The position numbers and the translations under genes are program-made. 24,550 bases of DNA from JBARRS01 sp049644345. GTDB lineage: Bacteria > Actinomycetota > Thermoleophilia > Gaiellales > Gaiellaceae. The stretch lies in the NCBI GenBank assembly GCA_049644345.1, contig JBARRS010000095.1, positions 1 through 24,550 on the forward strand, given 5' to 3'. Position 1 is the stretch's first letter. The number at the start of each line of letters is the position of its first letter. Below are positions 1 through 9,232 of this stretch, piece after piece. The notes beneath the pieces were generated by a model. It searched no databases. It was not told the DNA's origin and saw nothing but the letters and a program-made list of their open reading frames with translations.

Positions 1-704
1 GGATAGAACCAGCTGAAGAGGCCGATCACGAAGACGAGGGTCAGCACGCCCTTTCCGACGATGCCTCCGAGGGTGATGTCATTCAGCCGCTGGCCGACCG
101 TGCTTGCGAGCGCGATCACGAAGAGCAGGAACGGGAACGCCATCACGATCTCGGTCAGACGGGAGACGAGCGTGTCCACCCAGCCGCCGTAGTAGCCAGC
201 GATCGCGCCAAGCAGGACGCCGACGATCATGCTGACGAGCGTCGCGCCGACCGCGACCTCGAGCGAGACCTGCGCCCCGTACAGAAGGCGCAGGAACTCG
301 TCGCGGCCGAGGTTCGAGTCGGCGCCGAGGATGAAAAGCGTGTGGGTGCAGTGCGAGGCCCCGGCGCAGACGCCACTCGGAGTCGAGATGATGTGCGTCC
401 AGGGGCCGACGGGGAGGAACGTCTTCGAGTCCAGCGCCGACTGGATGAACTGGTCGTTGGGGCCGTGGCCGAGCAGGCGCGCCGCGATCGGAGCGCCCGC
501 GAAGGCCGCGAGGATCAGGAAGACGATGTAGCCGCCGCCCGCGATCGCAGCCCTGTCGCGCTTGAAGCGGAGCCAGACCTGCTCCCAGTAGCCACGGGCA
601 CGGATCGCCTCGACTTCGCCGAGCTCTCCCTGCGTCTCGATCGCAACCGTGGACGCGAGGCCTGCTCCGGCTGGGATGAGCTCTGGTTTTTCCCGGGTTG
701 CCAC
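1..704 (-). CDS. ABC transporter permease, DppC/OppC type (partial, 3' end outside window)
   Basis: Membrane permease of a peptide/nickel-type ABC importer. About 234 residues are visible before the left edge. A cytoplasmic N-terminus of about 50 residues carries WEQVWLRFKRDRAA (residues 40-53), typical of this family. TM1 follows at about 54-75, then an extracytoplasmic loop, then FILGADSNLGRDEFLRLLYGA (123-143; family form LGTDxLGRDxxSRxxxGA) leading into the BPD_transp_1 domain. The GTG start at 704 is the only good in-frame start before the conserved region; no clear ribosome site precedes it. The loop at about 76-122 is long and has two cysteines (113, 119). The gene lies 131 bases downstream of atpG on the same strand, where atpD would be expected. 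No DppB-type partner precedes it, so its partner subunits must lie to the left or elsewhere. Substrate unknown. Confidence 0.88.
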   Translation of the reverse strand, partial: MATREKPELIPAGAGLASTVAIETQGELGEVEAIRARGYWEQVWLRFKRDRAAIAGGGYIVFLILAAFAGAPIAARLLGHGPNDQFIQSALDSKTFLPVGPWTHIISTPSGVCAGASHCTHTLFILGADSNLGRDEFLRLLYGAQVSLEVAVGATLVSMIVGVLLGAIAGYYGGWVDTLVSRLTEIVMAFPFLLFVIALASTVGQRLNDITLGGIVGKGVLTLVFVIGLFSWFY

Positions 705-785
705 AGGCGGGGTCGAAGCATAGCCGCGGCTAGATCGCCGCGCTATCCCTTGAGACGGCGCTTTTCGGGCCTGGTTAGCCCCCGT

Positions 786-804
786 GGGGAAACCGGGTTT
801 CCCC
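786..804. other. Inverted repeat in the atpG-permease gap
   Basis: GGGGAAACC (786-794) and GGTTTCCCC (796-804) are perfect complements around one base, so a 7-base-pair stem with a 5-base loop is realistic. It lies about 30 bases past the atpG stop. No T-run follows on either strand, so it is not a convincing intrinsic terminator. It could be a weak attenuator, an mRNA-stabilising hairpin or a protein site. The rest of 705-835 shows nothing else that I can name. Confidence 0.4.
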
Positions 805-835
805 CCGAACCTCCTCGTGCGCGCCGCGGATTTCT

Positions 836-1725
836 TTATCCGGTTAGAGCGTCGGCGCCGGCGACTACCTCGAGGATCTCCTGTGTGATCTCCGCCTGGC
901 GGGCTCGGTTCATGGCCAGCGTTAGGTCGTCGATCAGCTCCGCGGCATTCTTCGAGGCGTTTCGCATCGCGGTCATCCGGGCGCCCTGCTCCGATGCGGC
1001 CGACTCGAGCAGCGCGCGGTAGAGCTCTGTCTCGACGTAGACGGGCAGCAGCCGCTCGAGGATCTGCTCCGGCTCGGGCTCGTAGATGAAGTCGCCGGTC
1101 AAGGCCTGCTCGTGCTCCTCGCCCTCCCGGGCCGCGAGCACGTCCTCGGGGATCGGCAGGATGTCCTGCTGCCTCACGCGCTGCGTCAGCGCCGAGACGA
1201 ACTCGTTGTAGAGGACGATCACGCGGTCGAACTCCTCCTCCTCGTAGAGCTCGGCAAGCCGGTGGGCGATCGCCTGCGCGTCGTGATAGGCAGGCCGGTC
1301 CGAGAAGCCGGTCCATGCCTGCTCGATCCGGAAGCGCCGGAAACGAAGGGTCGACTGGCCCTTCTTCCCGGCGACGAGCCACCGCACCTCGGCTCCGTCG
1401 GCGCGGAGCTCGCGCTCGAGTGCGAAAGCCCGCCGAAGCACCTGCGCGTTGAAGGCGCCGGCCAGGCCGCGGTCGCCGGTGAGGGGGACGATCGCCACCC
1501 GACGCACGTCGCGCCTCTGGAGCAACGGCAGGCCGCGAACGGAGACGCTCGCCCGCGCCGTTCGGGACATCAGCTCCTGCATCCGGTCGGCGTAGGGGCG
1601 CATCGCCTCGATCCGCGCCTGCGCGCGGCGCAGGCGCGCGGAGGCGACGAGCTCGAACGCCTTCGTGATCTTGCGAGTGTTCCGGATCGAGCGGATCCGG
1701 CGCTTCAGGTCCTGGACGGAGGTCA

Positions 1726-1726
<1 letters not shown>
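836..1726 (-). CDS. atpG: F-type ATP synthase gamma subunit
   Basis: Central rotor stalk of F1; it transmits c-ring rotation to the alpha/beta hexamer. The product is 296 residues, normal for bacterial gamma. The N-terminal helix reads MTSVQDLKRRIRSIRNTRKI and continues into LVASARLRRAQ. The C-terminal helix contains AMRNASKNAAELID and NRARQAEITQEILE, the standard gamma signature. The ATG at 1726 overlaps the atpA stop in TGATG, so translation is coupled to alpha. It is the last ATP synthase gene in this operon: no beta or epsilon gene follows, only a 109-base gap plus a hairpin and then an ABC permease. Family assignment is secure. Confidence 0.97.
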
Positions 1727-3254
<1,528 letters not shown>

Positions 3255-3258
<4 letters not shown>

Positions 3259-3791
3259 GCTCGGCTCCTCGCTAGTTCCTGACGTAGACGGTTGAGGCGG
3301 CCGCGGACGCTGGCGTCGAGGCGGAGCGAGCCGGCCTGGAGGACGATTCCGCCGATCAGCCCCGGATCGACCCGCCGCTTCACGACGACGTTGCGTCCCG
3401 ACGCCTTCTCGATCTGCTTCACGAGGTCCTTGGCCTCCTTGTCCGAGAGCTCTACCGCGGTCGTGAGCTCAACGTCGAGGAGGCCCTCCTCCGCGGCAGC
3501 GAGCCGCTCGAACTCGCGCGCGATGTCCTCGATCTCGGCAGCCCGTCCCTTCTCGATCAGCAGGAGAAGGAAGTTCCGCAACAGCTCGTTCGCCGAGCCC
3601 GTGAGCTCCTCGATTGCGGCCGCCTTGACACGCTGGTCGAGCTGAGGATTGCGCAGCAACTCCCTCAGCTCGGGTACGTCCTGCTCTGCCGCGACGAAGT
3701 CGGCAAGCTCCTTACGGACTGTACCGAGCGCGTCGCGCTCCTTGGCGGCCTCGTACAGCGCACGCGCATAGACGGTGTGAACGACCGCCAT
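3255..3791 (-). CDS. atpH: F-type ATP synthase delta subunit
   Basis: Peripheral-stalk subunit that joins the b subunits to the top of F1. The product is 178 residues, the usual length. It begins VVHTVYARALYEAAKERD, the typical delta N-terminus (YAxALxxxA), followed by a six-helix domain. It ends with VDPGLIGGIVLQAGSLRLDA (142-161), matching the conserved C-terminal delta signature. The ATG at 3791 overlaps the atpF stop (TGATG), and its stop overlaps the atpA TTG. It is a separate gene, not a b-delta fusion as in mycobacteria. Confidence 0.96.
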
Positions 3792-4303
3792 CAGCGCTCC
3801 AGGACCGAGAAGTCGAGCTCGCCGACCGCCTCCTCGATCAAGCGCCGCTGGTCCTCGTCGGTGAGCACGCGCCCCGTCACCTTCTCCGCCGCGATCATGG
3901 AGAGCTCGGCGACCTCGGCTCGGATCTGCTCGAGCGCGCGCCGCGTCTCCGCCTCGATCTGGCGGCGGGTCTCCTCGAGACGGCGCTGGCGCTCCTGCTC
4001 CGTCTCCTCCTTCATGCGGCGCTCCATCGCCTCGGCCGTCCGGCGGGCCTCCGCGAGGATCTCCTCGGCCTCGCGGCGCCCCTGGGCGATCAGCCTCCGG
4101 TGCTCCTCGACCAGGCGGCGTGCCTCCGCGCGGGCGTTGTCAGCCTCTTCGATCGCCTGTCGGATCCGCTCCCGCCGCTCGTCGATCGCCTTCTGGATCG
4201 CGCCGAACGCGTAGCGCTTGAGCACGAAGAAGGTCAGCGCGAAGGTCACGAGCGTCCAGACCATCAGGCCCGGGACGACGGTGATGAGGCTGGCGACGAT
4301 CAT
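3791..4303 (-). CDS. atpF: F-type ATP synthase subunit b
   Basis: Peripheral stalk that anchors F1 to the membrane. The chosen start, ATG at 4303, gives 170 residues. It is preceded by AAGGAG with eight bases of spacing, which rules out the longer open frame reaching 4423 that would run back into atpE. One N-terminal membrane helix (about 7-30, with a LVTFALTFFVLKRYAFGAI-like stretch) is followed by a long charged coiled coil rich in Arg, Glu and Ala (about 38-140). The C-terminal delta-contact region ends LDFSVLER. The gap to atpE is 32 bases. Confidence 0.96.
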   Translation of the reverse strand: MIVASLITVVPGLMVWTLVTFALTFFVLKRYAFGAIQKAIDERRERIRQAIEEADNARAEARRLVEEHRRLIAQGRREAEEILAEARRTAEAMERRMKEETEQERQRRLEETRRQIEAETRRALEQIRAEVAELSMIAAEKVTGRVLTDEDQRRLIEEAVGELDFSVLER

Positions 4304-4335
4304 GGCTAGTGCTCCTTCAGTGAATGTTGCCGAGC

Positions 4336-4602
4336 CTAGGTGTTCGCGACGAGGACGAAGCCGAGAAAGCCGCCGACGAGCCCGTAGAACACGACGGCCT
4401 CGGTCAGCGCGAAGCCGAGCCACATGATCCCCTGGAGCTCGCCTCGCAGCTCGGGCTGGCGGGCGACCGCCTGGATCATGGACGCGAACACGATGCCGAT
4501 GCCGATGCCGGCGCCGAGCGAGCCGAGACCCATCCCGAGGGCGAGGCCGAGCGCTTTGCCTGCCTTGATGACGTTGCCCGCAGCGAGCACGGTTGCAAGC
4601 AC
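4336..4602 (-). CDS. atpE: F-type ATP synthase subunit c
   Basis: Proteolipid of the membrane rotor ring, 88 residues forming a two-helix hairpin. Helix 1 has the glycine run GLGSLGAGIGIGIV, the polar loop is ARQPEL (47-52), and helix 2 carries the ion-binding carboxylate in GFALTEAVVFYGL (Glu68). The residues after Glu68 are Ala-Val rather than Ser-Thr, which fits proton rather than sodium coupling (inference). The start is GTG at 4602 with a strong AAGGAGG seven bases upstream, placed in the 16-base gap after atpB. The strong ribosome site fits the high copy number of c in the complex. Confidence 0.97.
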   Translation of the reverse strand: MLATVLAAGNVIKAGKALGLALGMGLGSLGAGIGIGIVFASMIQAVARQPELRGELQGIMWLGFALTEAVVFYGLVGGFLGFVLVANT

Positions 4603-4618
4603 GAAAATCCCTCCTTCT

Positions 4619-5491
4619 CTAGTGCGCGGGCTCGATGGCCGAGCCGATGTAGATGGCGGTCAGGGCGGCGAAGATGTACGCCTGAATCGTGACGACGATG
4701 ACGACCTCGAAGATGTAGAAAACCGTCGCGAAGACAATGCTCACCGGCGCGAACGCGACCGTCCCGAGCACGAAGATGAGGCCGATGAAAAGGAGGATCA
4801 GCATGTGCCCGGCGAGCATGTTCGCGTAGAGCCGGACGCTGAGCGACACGACCCGAAAGATGTGCGAGATCGTCTCGAGAACGGCCATGACCGGAACCAT
4901 CACCTTCGGTACACCTTCCGGCACGAACGTCTTCACGTAGCCGAGACCGTTGAAGCGGAAGCCCTCGACGTGCGTGAAGACGACGGTGAGGATTGCGAGG
5001 GCGAGCGTGACCGAGAGCTGGGCCGTCGCGGCGTAGATCCCGAGTGTCGGAAGCGCGACGCCACCGATGTGGAACTTCTCGCTCGTCAGCGGCAGCGGGA
5101 TGAAGCCGATGAAGTTCAGCACCCAGATGAAGAGCGCGAGCGAGGCCACGTAGGGGAACCAGGTTCCGATCGCCTTCTGCGGCAGGCCTTGCTCGGCGAT
5201 CTGGCTCTGCGTGATCTCGTAGATCGCCTCGCCGACGGTCTGCCGCCGGTCCGGTAGCAGCGCGAGCCGGCTCCGCATCAGGAACCACGCGAGCGCGATC
5301 GTCACGAGCGAGCCGAGCCAGAGGTACGCGACGGCCTTGTTGATCGAGAGGTCGAGGCCCGCGAGGTGGATCGACACCCACGGGTTGAGCTCGAACTCCT
5401 TCTCGGGGTGATACTCGTGGATCGCAAGCGCAGGCGCCGGCAGCGCCAGCGCGAGACCCGCGCAGGCGGCGAGGGCGGTCCTGAGCCTCAT
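4619..5491 (-). CDS. atpB: F-type ATP synthase subunit a
   Basis: Stator channel protein of Fo that passes protons to the c ring. The ATG at 5491 overlaps the upstream gene as ATGA and gives 290 residues. The essential arginine is in SLSVRLYANMLAGH (Arg220), and the last helix has IQAYIFAAL with Gln270 in the position of E. coli Gln252. Other family marks are LNFIGFIPLP (125-134) and five to six membrane helices. The N-terminus (1-23) looks like a cleavable signal peptide ending LALPAPALA before HEYHPEKEF, which is not general for this family. Long out-of-frame extensions on this strand up to 5992 are not real. Confidence 0.96.
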   Translation of the reverse strand: MRLRTALAACAGLALALPAPALAIHEYHPEKEFELNPWVSIHLAGLDLSINKAVAYLWLGSLVTIALAWFLMRSRLALLPDRRQTVGEAIYEITQSQIAEQGLPQKAIGTWFPYVASLALFIWVLNFIGFIPLPLTSEKFHIGGVALPTLGIYAATAQLSVTLALAILTVVFTHVEGFRFNGLGYVKTFVPEGVPKVMVPVMAVLETISHIFRVVSLSVRLYANMLAGHMLILLFIGLIFVLGTVAFAPVSIVFATVFYIFEVVIVVTIQAYIFAALTAIYIGSAIEPAH

Positions 5492-5877
5492 TGGCCGCCG
5501 CCGAAGTACGAGATCAGCGACAGGCCGAGCTCGACGGTGTACGCGAGCACGTAGACCGCTGCGGCCGAGGCAGCCAGCCTGACGTTCGACGAGGCGAGCG
5601 CGATCAATACGACCATCACGCCGATCCCGCGGAACGTCATCCCGACGGCACGCGCCCCGGACGAGCCGAGGTGGTCGACTCCCAGCGGCAGCCGCTCGAG
5701 TCCGAACAGGAACGCCTCGCCGGCGGCCCACAGGACCGCCGCGAGCGCCCAGCCCGCGAGCGGCAGGCCGGCGACGAGAAAGACGGGGAGCGCGAGCACG
5801 ATCAGCAGCGTCGCAGCCGCTGCAGGCCCTTTCCTCGCCGGAACTGGCCGCGGCCCGGCGCGCAGCAGGCCGATCAC
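5488..5877 (-). CDS. atpI: ATP synthase subunit I-like membrane protein
   Basis: Small membrane protein of 129 residues with about four hydrophobic segments (roughly 20-36, 38-56, 78-96 and 100-122), situated where atpI lies in bacterial ATP synthase operons. AtpI proteins are assembly factors for the c ring. Identification rests on position, size and topology; sequence motifs are weak. The GTG start at 5877 overlaps the previous stop as GTGA, and the stop overlaps the atpB ATG as ATGA, so it is tightly coupled to both neighbours. There are no charged catalytic motifs. The symbol is tentative. Confidence 0.7.
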   Translation of the reverse strand: MIGLLRAGPRPVPARKGPAAAATLLIVLALPVFLVAGLPLAGWALAAVLWAAGEAFLFGLERLPLGVDHLGSSGARAVGMTFRGIGVMVVLIALASSNVRLAASAAAVYVLAYTVELGLSLISYFGGGQ

Positions 5878-6077
5878 GTGAAGTACCCCCGGTAGCGGTG
5901 GTAGACGGCGAAGACACCTGTCGGGATCCCGATCGCAGCCCCGGCGAGCGCACCGACACCGACCGAGCCGGCCGCCCAGCCGACGAGCGCACCTATTCCG
6001 ACCCCCGCGACCGCGGCTCCCCCGAGGAGGGCCCCCGCGCCGGCGGGCGCGAACGAGGAACGGGGCGCGGGCTCCAT
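5874..6077 (-). CDS. AtpZ/AtpI-type small membrane protein
   Basis: A 67-residue protein with two glycine-rich membrane helices (about 13-34 and 40-59) and a basic tail (YHRYRGYF). The pattern of GALVGW, AGAAIGIPTGVFAVYHRYR fits the family of small AtpZ-like proteins (PF09527) that precede atpI or atpB and have been linked to Mg/Ca transport or ATP synthase assembly. It is the first gene of the operon, and its stop overlaps the next GTG. The ATG at 6077 has no good ribosome site. I saw no convincing promoter upstream on this strand. The family call is from the two-helix pattern and position. Confidence 0.68.
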   Translation of the reverse strand: MEPAPRSSFAPAGAGALLGGAAVAGVGIGALVGWAAGSVGVGALAGAAIGIPTGVFAVYHRYRGYFT

Positions 6078-6189
6078 GCGGTGGCGACGATATCAGAGGA
6101 GACGCGGCTCGAGGCCTCAGCTTGTAACAACTGCGATCCGCCTTTCTTCCACGAAAAGCAGCCGTTTACGGTGGAGTTTGTTCAGGGGT

Positions 6190-6195
6190 TATCGT
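6190..6195 (+). promoter_or_regulatory. Candidate leaderless -10 element before the hydrolase gene
   Basis: TATCGT fits the TANNNT pattern and ends six bases before the GTG at 6202, the spacing expected of a leaderless actinobacterial transcript. A loose -35-like TTTACG lies 19 bases upstream (6165-6170). The divergent gap at 6078-6201 should also hold the atp operon promoter, but I could not pick one out there. Confidence 0.35.
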
Positions 6196-6201
6196 TGCTG
6201 C

Positions 6202-6933
6202 GTGCCCGACCTCCACGTCGAGACGATCGGCACCGGCCCGCGTGTCGTCTTCGTCCACGGCAGCGGTTCGGGTGGGCGCGAGGCGTGGAGCTCTCAGCTG
6301 TCGCTCGCCGAGCGGTTCACGCTTGTCATCCCCACCCGGAGCGGATATCCACCGAACCCGCCGCTCGCGCGGATCGACTTCGAGCAGCAGGCAGAGGAGC
6401 TCGCGCCTCTGCTGAAAGGCGGCGGGCACCTCGTCGGGCACTCGTACGGTGGCGTCATCTCGCTCTTGATCGCCGCCCGGCGGCCTGACGACGTCCGCTC
6501 GCTCGCCGTCTCCGAGCCGCCGGCGTTCGGCCTCGCCCGCGCCGATCCTGCCGTCGGTCCGCTCGTGGCTGACTTCGAGCGGCTCTGGGCGGCGGGCTTG
6601 GAGCCGGAGCCATTCCTGCGTGCGTTTCTGCGCTCCGTCGGCAGCAACTGGGAGCCGCCGAGCCCGCTGCCCCCCGAGGTCGAGCAGGGGACGAGGGCGA
6701 CGCAGGCGGAGCGAGGCCCGTGGGAGGCCGAGATTCCGCTCGAACGACTCGCGATGACGACGTTCCCGAAGCTCGTGCTGTCCGGCGCCCACCACCCCGC
6801 GTTCGACGCCGTCTGCGACGTGCTCGAGCGACGCCTCGGCGCGGCGCGCGCCGTCGTTCCCGGTGCCGGCCACAGCATCCCGCGCGCGCCGGGCTACAAC
6901 GAGCGACTCGCCGGGTTCCTCGACGCCGCCTGA
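6202..6933 (+). CDS. Alpha/beta hydrolase
   Basis: A 243-residue alpha/beta-hydrolase. The oxyanion-hole motif is VVFVHGSGSGG (15-25), the nucleophile elbow is GHSYGG (79-84, Ser81), and the catalytic histidine is in GAGHS (His214). The strand-6 region reads LVLSGAHHPAF, without an aspartate at the usual position, so the acid residue is uncertain. The open frame extends back to 6076, but its first 42 residues are Arg/Ser-rich and lack homology features, while GTG at 6202 begins a typical first strand (PDLHVETIGTGPRVVFVHG). The gene diverges from the atp operon and is 52 bases from the next gene on the same strand. Substrate unknown; no lid domain points to a specific subfamily. Confidence 0.87.
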   Translation: MPDLHVETIGTGPRVVFVHGSGSGGREAWSSQLSLAERFTLVIPTRSGYPPNPPLARIDFEQQAEELAPLLKGGGHLVGHSYGGVISLLIAARRPDDVRSLAVSEPPAFGLARADPAVGPLVADFERLWAAGLEPEPFLRAFLRSVGSNWEPPSPLPPEVEQGTRATQAERGPWEAEIPLERLAMTTFPKLVLSGAHHPAFDAVCDVLERRLGAARAVVPGAGHSIPRAPGYNERLAGFLDAA

Positions 6934-6947
6934 TCTGTGGACAACGC

Positions 6948-6980
6948 GACACACTTTCGCGCGCGTGTCTGACACCGTGT
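6948..6980. repeat. Alternating GACAC/GTGTC inverted repeats
   Basis: The short gap after the hydrolase holds GACAC (6948-6952), GTGTC (6965-6969), GACAC (6971-6975) and GTGT (6977-6980). The core GTGTCTGACAC (6965-6975) is a perfect 5-base inverted repeat about one base and sits 10 bases before the TTG of the next gene. It could be an operator or a dispersed palindrome; alternative hairpins are also possible. Confidence 0.4.
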
Positions 6981-6985
6981 AGCCG

Positions 6986-7999
6986 TTGCGCGTCTGGGTC
7001 GACTTCACGAACACCGCGCACGTCGTCGTGCTGCGCCCGCTCGTCGAGCTGCTCGAGCGCGAAGGACACGACGTCGAGCTGACCGCGCGGCCGCTCTCGC
7101 AGACGACCGAGCTGCTCGAGGATTGGGGGCGCCCTTACCGTGTGCTCGGCCGCCACGGCGGCGTCTCGCGCGCCGGCAAGGCGCTCGCCGCCGCCGAGCG
7201 TGCGCCGCAGCTGGTCCGCTTCGGCCGCGGCCGCCGCTTCGACTGGGCGCTCGCCCATGGGTCGACCGACCTCCCTGTCGCGGCGCGCCTGCTCCGGATC
7301 CCGAACACGACGATGTTCGACTACGAGTGGGCGACGGTTCAGCACCAGGTCAACTGCCGGCTGGCCACGCGCGTGCTCGTCCCCGACGCGATCCCGGCAG
7401 AGCGGCTCGCGCGCTATGGAGCCCGTCCGCCGAAGCTCGTTCGCTACCCGGGCCTGAAGGAGGAGTACTACCTGAGCGGGTTCGAGCCGGACCCATCCGT
7501 GCTCGAGGAGCTCGGCCTCGACCCGGACCCCGTGCTCTGCGTCGTCCGCACCGCGCCCTCCTATGCGCTCTATCTCCACGGCTCCGAGAACGAGCTGCTC
7601 TCGAGCCTGCTCGCGCGGCTCGGCCGCTCGGATGTTCAGACGGTCGTGCTGGCCCGCACGCCCGAGCAGCGGCAGGCGGCCCGCGCGGCCGGCAAGCGCC
7701 TCGTCGTCCCCGAGCGCGCGGTCGACGCCCGCAGCCTCGCCGCCTTCGCCGACGTCGTCGTCTCGGCCGGCGGGACGATCCTGCGCGAGGCCGCTGTGCT
7801 CGGCACGCCGGTCTGGTCGATCTTCGAGGGCCGCCGCGGCGCAGTCGACGAGCAGCTCGCGCACGAGGGCCGCCTCCGCTTCCTCCACGACCCGGACGAG
7901 CTAGAGCTGAAGAAAGCGCCGGCAGAGCGCCAACGCCGCGCCCGACGCGACCCGGCCGAGCTGCTCCGCCTCGCCGTCCCTACCGACGTGCAGCCGTGA
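6986..7999 (+). CDS. DUF354 family protein (glycosyltransferase-like fold)
   Basis: A 337-residue protein of the DUF354 family (PF04007), related in fold to GT-B transferases and UDP-GlcNAc 2-epimerases. It opens MRVWVDFTNTAHVVVLRPLV and GHDVELTARP, the family's N-terminal pattern (MRIWIDxxNxxHVxFxxxL...GHEVxxTxR). The C-terminal half has the nucleotide-site-like SAGGTILREAAVLGTPVWS (250-268). Members are often near polysaccharide genes in archaea and bacteria, but no reaction is established. The start is TTG at 6986. The 3' end overlaps the convergent wecA-type gene by 20 bases. Its location next to sugar genes suggests an envelope-glycan role (inference). Confidence 0.85.
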   Translation: MRVWVDFTNTAHVVVLRPLVELLEREGHDVELTARPLSQTTELLEDWGRPYRVLGRHGGVSRAGKALAAAERAPQLVRFGRGRRFDWALAHGSTDLPVAARLLRIPNTTMFDYEWATVQHQVNCRLATRVLVPDAIPAERLARYGARPPKLVRYPGLKEEYYLSGFEPDPSVLEELGLDPDPVLCVVRTAPSYALYLHGSENELLSSLLARLGRSDVQTVVLARTPEQRQAARAAGKRLVVPERAVDARSLAAFADVVVSAGGTILREAAVLGTPVWSIFEGRRGAVDEQLAHEGRLRFLHDPDELELKKAPAERQRRARRDPAELLRLAVPTDVQP

Positions 8000-9167
8000 G
8001 CTCACGCTCGACCGCTTCCTCGCGATCCGACTCCGGCTCAGTGGCGTGACCGAGCCCGAGCGCCTGGAGGTGGCGGGACTTCAGGATCTCGAGCGTATAG
8101 ACCATCCAGACCGAGGCCGCGATCACGACCAGGCCGACCGCAGTCGCGATCAGCGAATTCTCGAGGTTCCAGACGCCGCGCGGCCGGGGCGGCACGAACC
8201 GCAGCAGGATCGCATAGCCGGCGAGTAAGGCCGCCCACACGTGCAGGTAAGCAGCCGTACGCCGCTGCGAGAAGCCGATCCGCAGGAAGCGGTGGTAGAA
8301 GTGGTTGTGGTCGGCCGCCCAGGGCGGACGCCGGTACTTCAGGCGCTTCAGCACGACAAACGACGTGTCGAGAATCGGCACGGCGACGAGGAGCATCGGG
8401 GCCGCCAGCGCGATGGTCGCGGCCTTTTTCAGCACGCCCTCGACGGCGACTGTCGCAAGCACGAAGCCGAGCGCGAGCGCGCCGGAGTCGCCCATGATGA
8501 TCCGCGCCGGGTAGTAGTTGCGACGGAGGAAGGCGAGCGTGGCGCCGCAGACGATCGCGGCGAGCGCGGCGGCGCTCAGGCGACCGAACGAGGCGGCGAG
8601 CAGCGCGAAGGACGCAGCAGCGATCACCACGATTCCGGACGCCAGCCCGTCCATGCCGTCGATCAGGTTGACGAGGTTCGCGAGGAGAGCGATCCAGAAG
8701 AGGGTCAGCGGCACTGAGACCGCGTGGCCGAAGTTGTGGGCGCTGATCAGCGGCAAACCCAAGTGGTTCCAGGTGACGTCGAAGCCGACGACGGGAATCA
8801 GCGCCGCGGCGACGATCCCGATCATCTTGATGCTCGGCCGAATCCCCCAGATGTCGTCGATCAGGCCGAGCGCGGCGACACACAGCGTGCCGAGCAGGAT
8901 GCCGAGGTAGTGGCCCCCGCCCGGCCGGATGAAAACGATCATCGGGATCGTGATCCCGGCGACGATCGCGAGGCCGCCGATTCGTGGCAGCGGCCGCTCG
9001 TGCACGCGGGGGCGGTCGCTGTGGCCGGGGTCGTCGACCGCGCCGATCCTCGGTGCGAGCCGCTCGACGAACGGCGTCAGCACGAGCACGATGCCCGCAG
9101 CCGCGAGGAAGCCCCAAACCGCGCGACCGTCCTCGAACAGCGCCCGGACCGAGTCCGCGAAGGACAT
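7980..9167 (-). CDS. wecA: Undecaprenyl-phosphate sugar-1-phosphate transferase (WecA/TagO type)
   Basis: Integral membrane enzyme that moves a sugar-1-phosphate, usually GlcNAc-1-P, from its UDP donor to a polyprenyl phosphate. It starts lipid-linked glycan assembly at the cytoplasmic face. The product is 395 residues with about 10-11 membrane helices. Family motifs in order are DDPGHSDRPRVHERPLPRIGG (45-65), LGLIDDIWG (100-108), NLVNLIDGMDGLASG (164-178), IMGDSGALALGF (224-235) and the HIS motif DHNHFYHRFLRIG near 300. A basic, polar C-terminal tail follows the last helix. It is the rfe/wecA gene of the conserved prfA-to-atp block and keeps that block's orientation although accessory genes surround it. 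The donor sugar is not proven by sequence. Confidence 0.92.
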   Translation of the reverse strand: MSFADSVRALFEDGRAVWGFLAAAGIVLVLTPFVERLAPRIGAVDDPGHSDRPRVHERPLPRIGGLAIVAGITIPMIVFIRPGGGHYLGILLGTLCVAALGLIDDIWGIRPSIKMIGIVAAALIPVVGFDVTWNHLGLPLISAHNFGHAVSVPLTLFWIALLANLVNLIDGMDGLASGIVVIAAASFALLAASFGRLSAAALAAIVCGATLAFLRRNYYPARIIMGDSGALALGFVLATVAVEGVLKKAATIALAAPMLLVAVPILDTSFVVLKRLKYRRPPWAADHNHFYHRFLRIGFSQRRTAAYLHVWAALLAGYAILLRFVPPRPRGVWNLENSLIATAVGLVVIAASVWMVYTLEILKSRHLQALGLGHATEPESDREEAVERELTAARR

Positions 9168-9174
9168 CCAAGCG

Positions 9175-9183
9175 GTTATAGCA
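9175..9183 (-). promoter_or_regulatory. Extended -10 promoter of the wecA-type gene, probably leaderless
   Basis: Read on the minus strand, TGCTATAAC is an extended -10 (TGn plus TATAAC, one mismatch from TATAAT) that ends seven bases before the ATG at 9167. Transcription would begin at or within a base of the start codon, giving a leaderless mRNA. There is no -35 match 17 bases upstream (CCGGGA), consistent with an extended -10. Confidence 0.55.
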
Positions 9184-9232
9184 GAGCGCCCGGAGAATCC
9201 CGGGGGTGCCTCTGCTAGCCTGAGTCGGCCTT

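Noticed and set aside
807..826. Strong ribosome-site-like GAGGAGGT on the minus strand after atpG
   Set aside because: No start codon follows within a usable distance, so it does not mark a gene.
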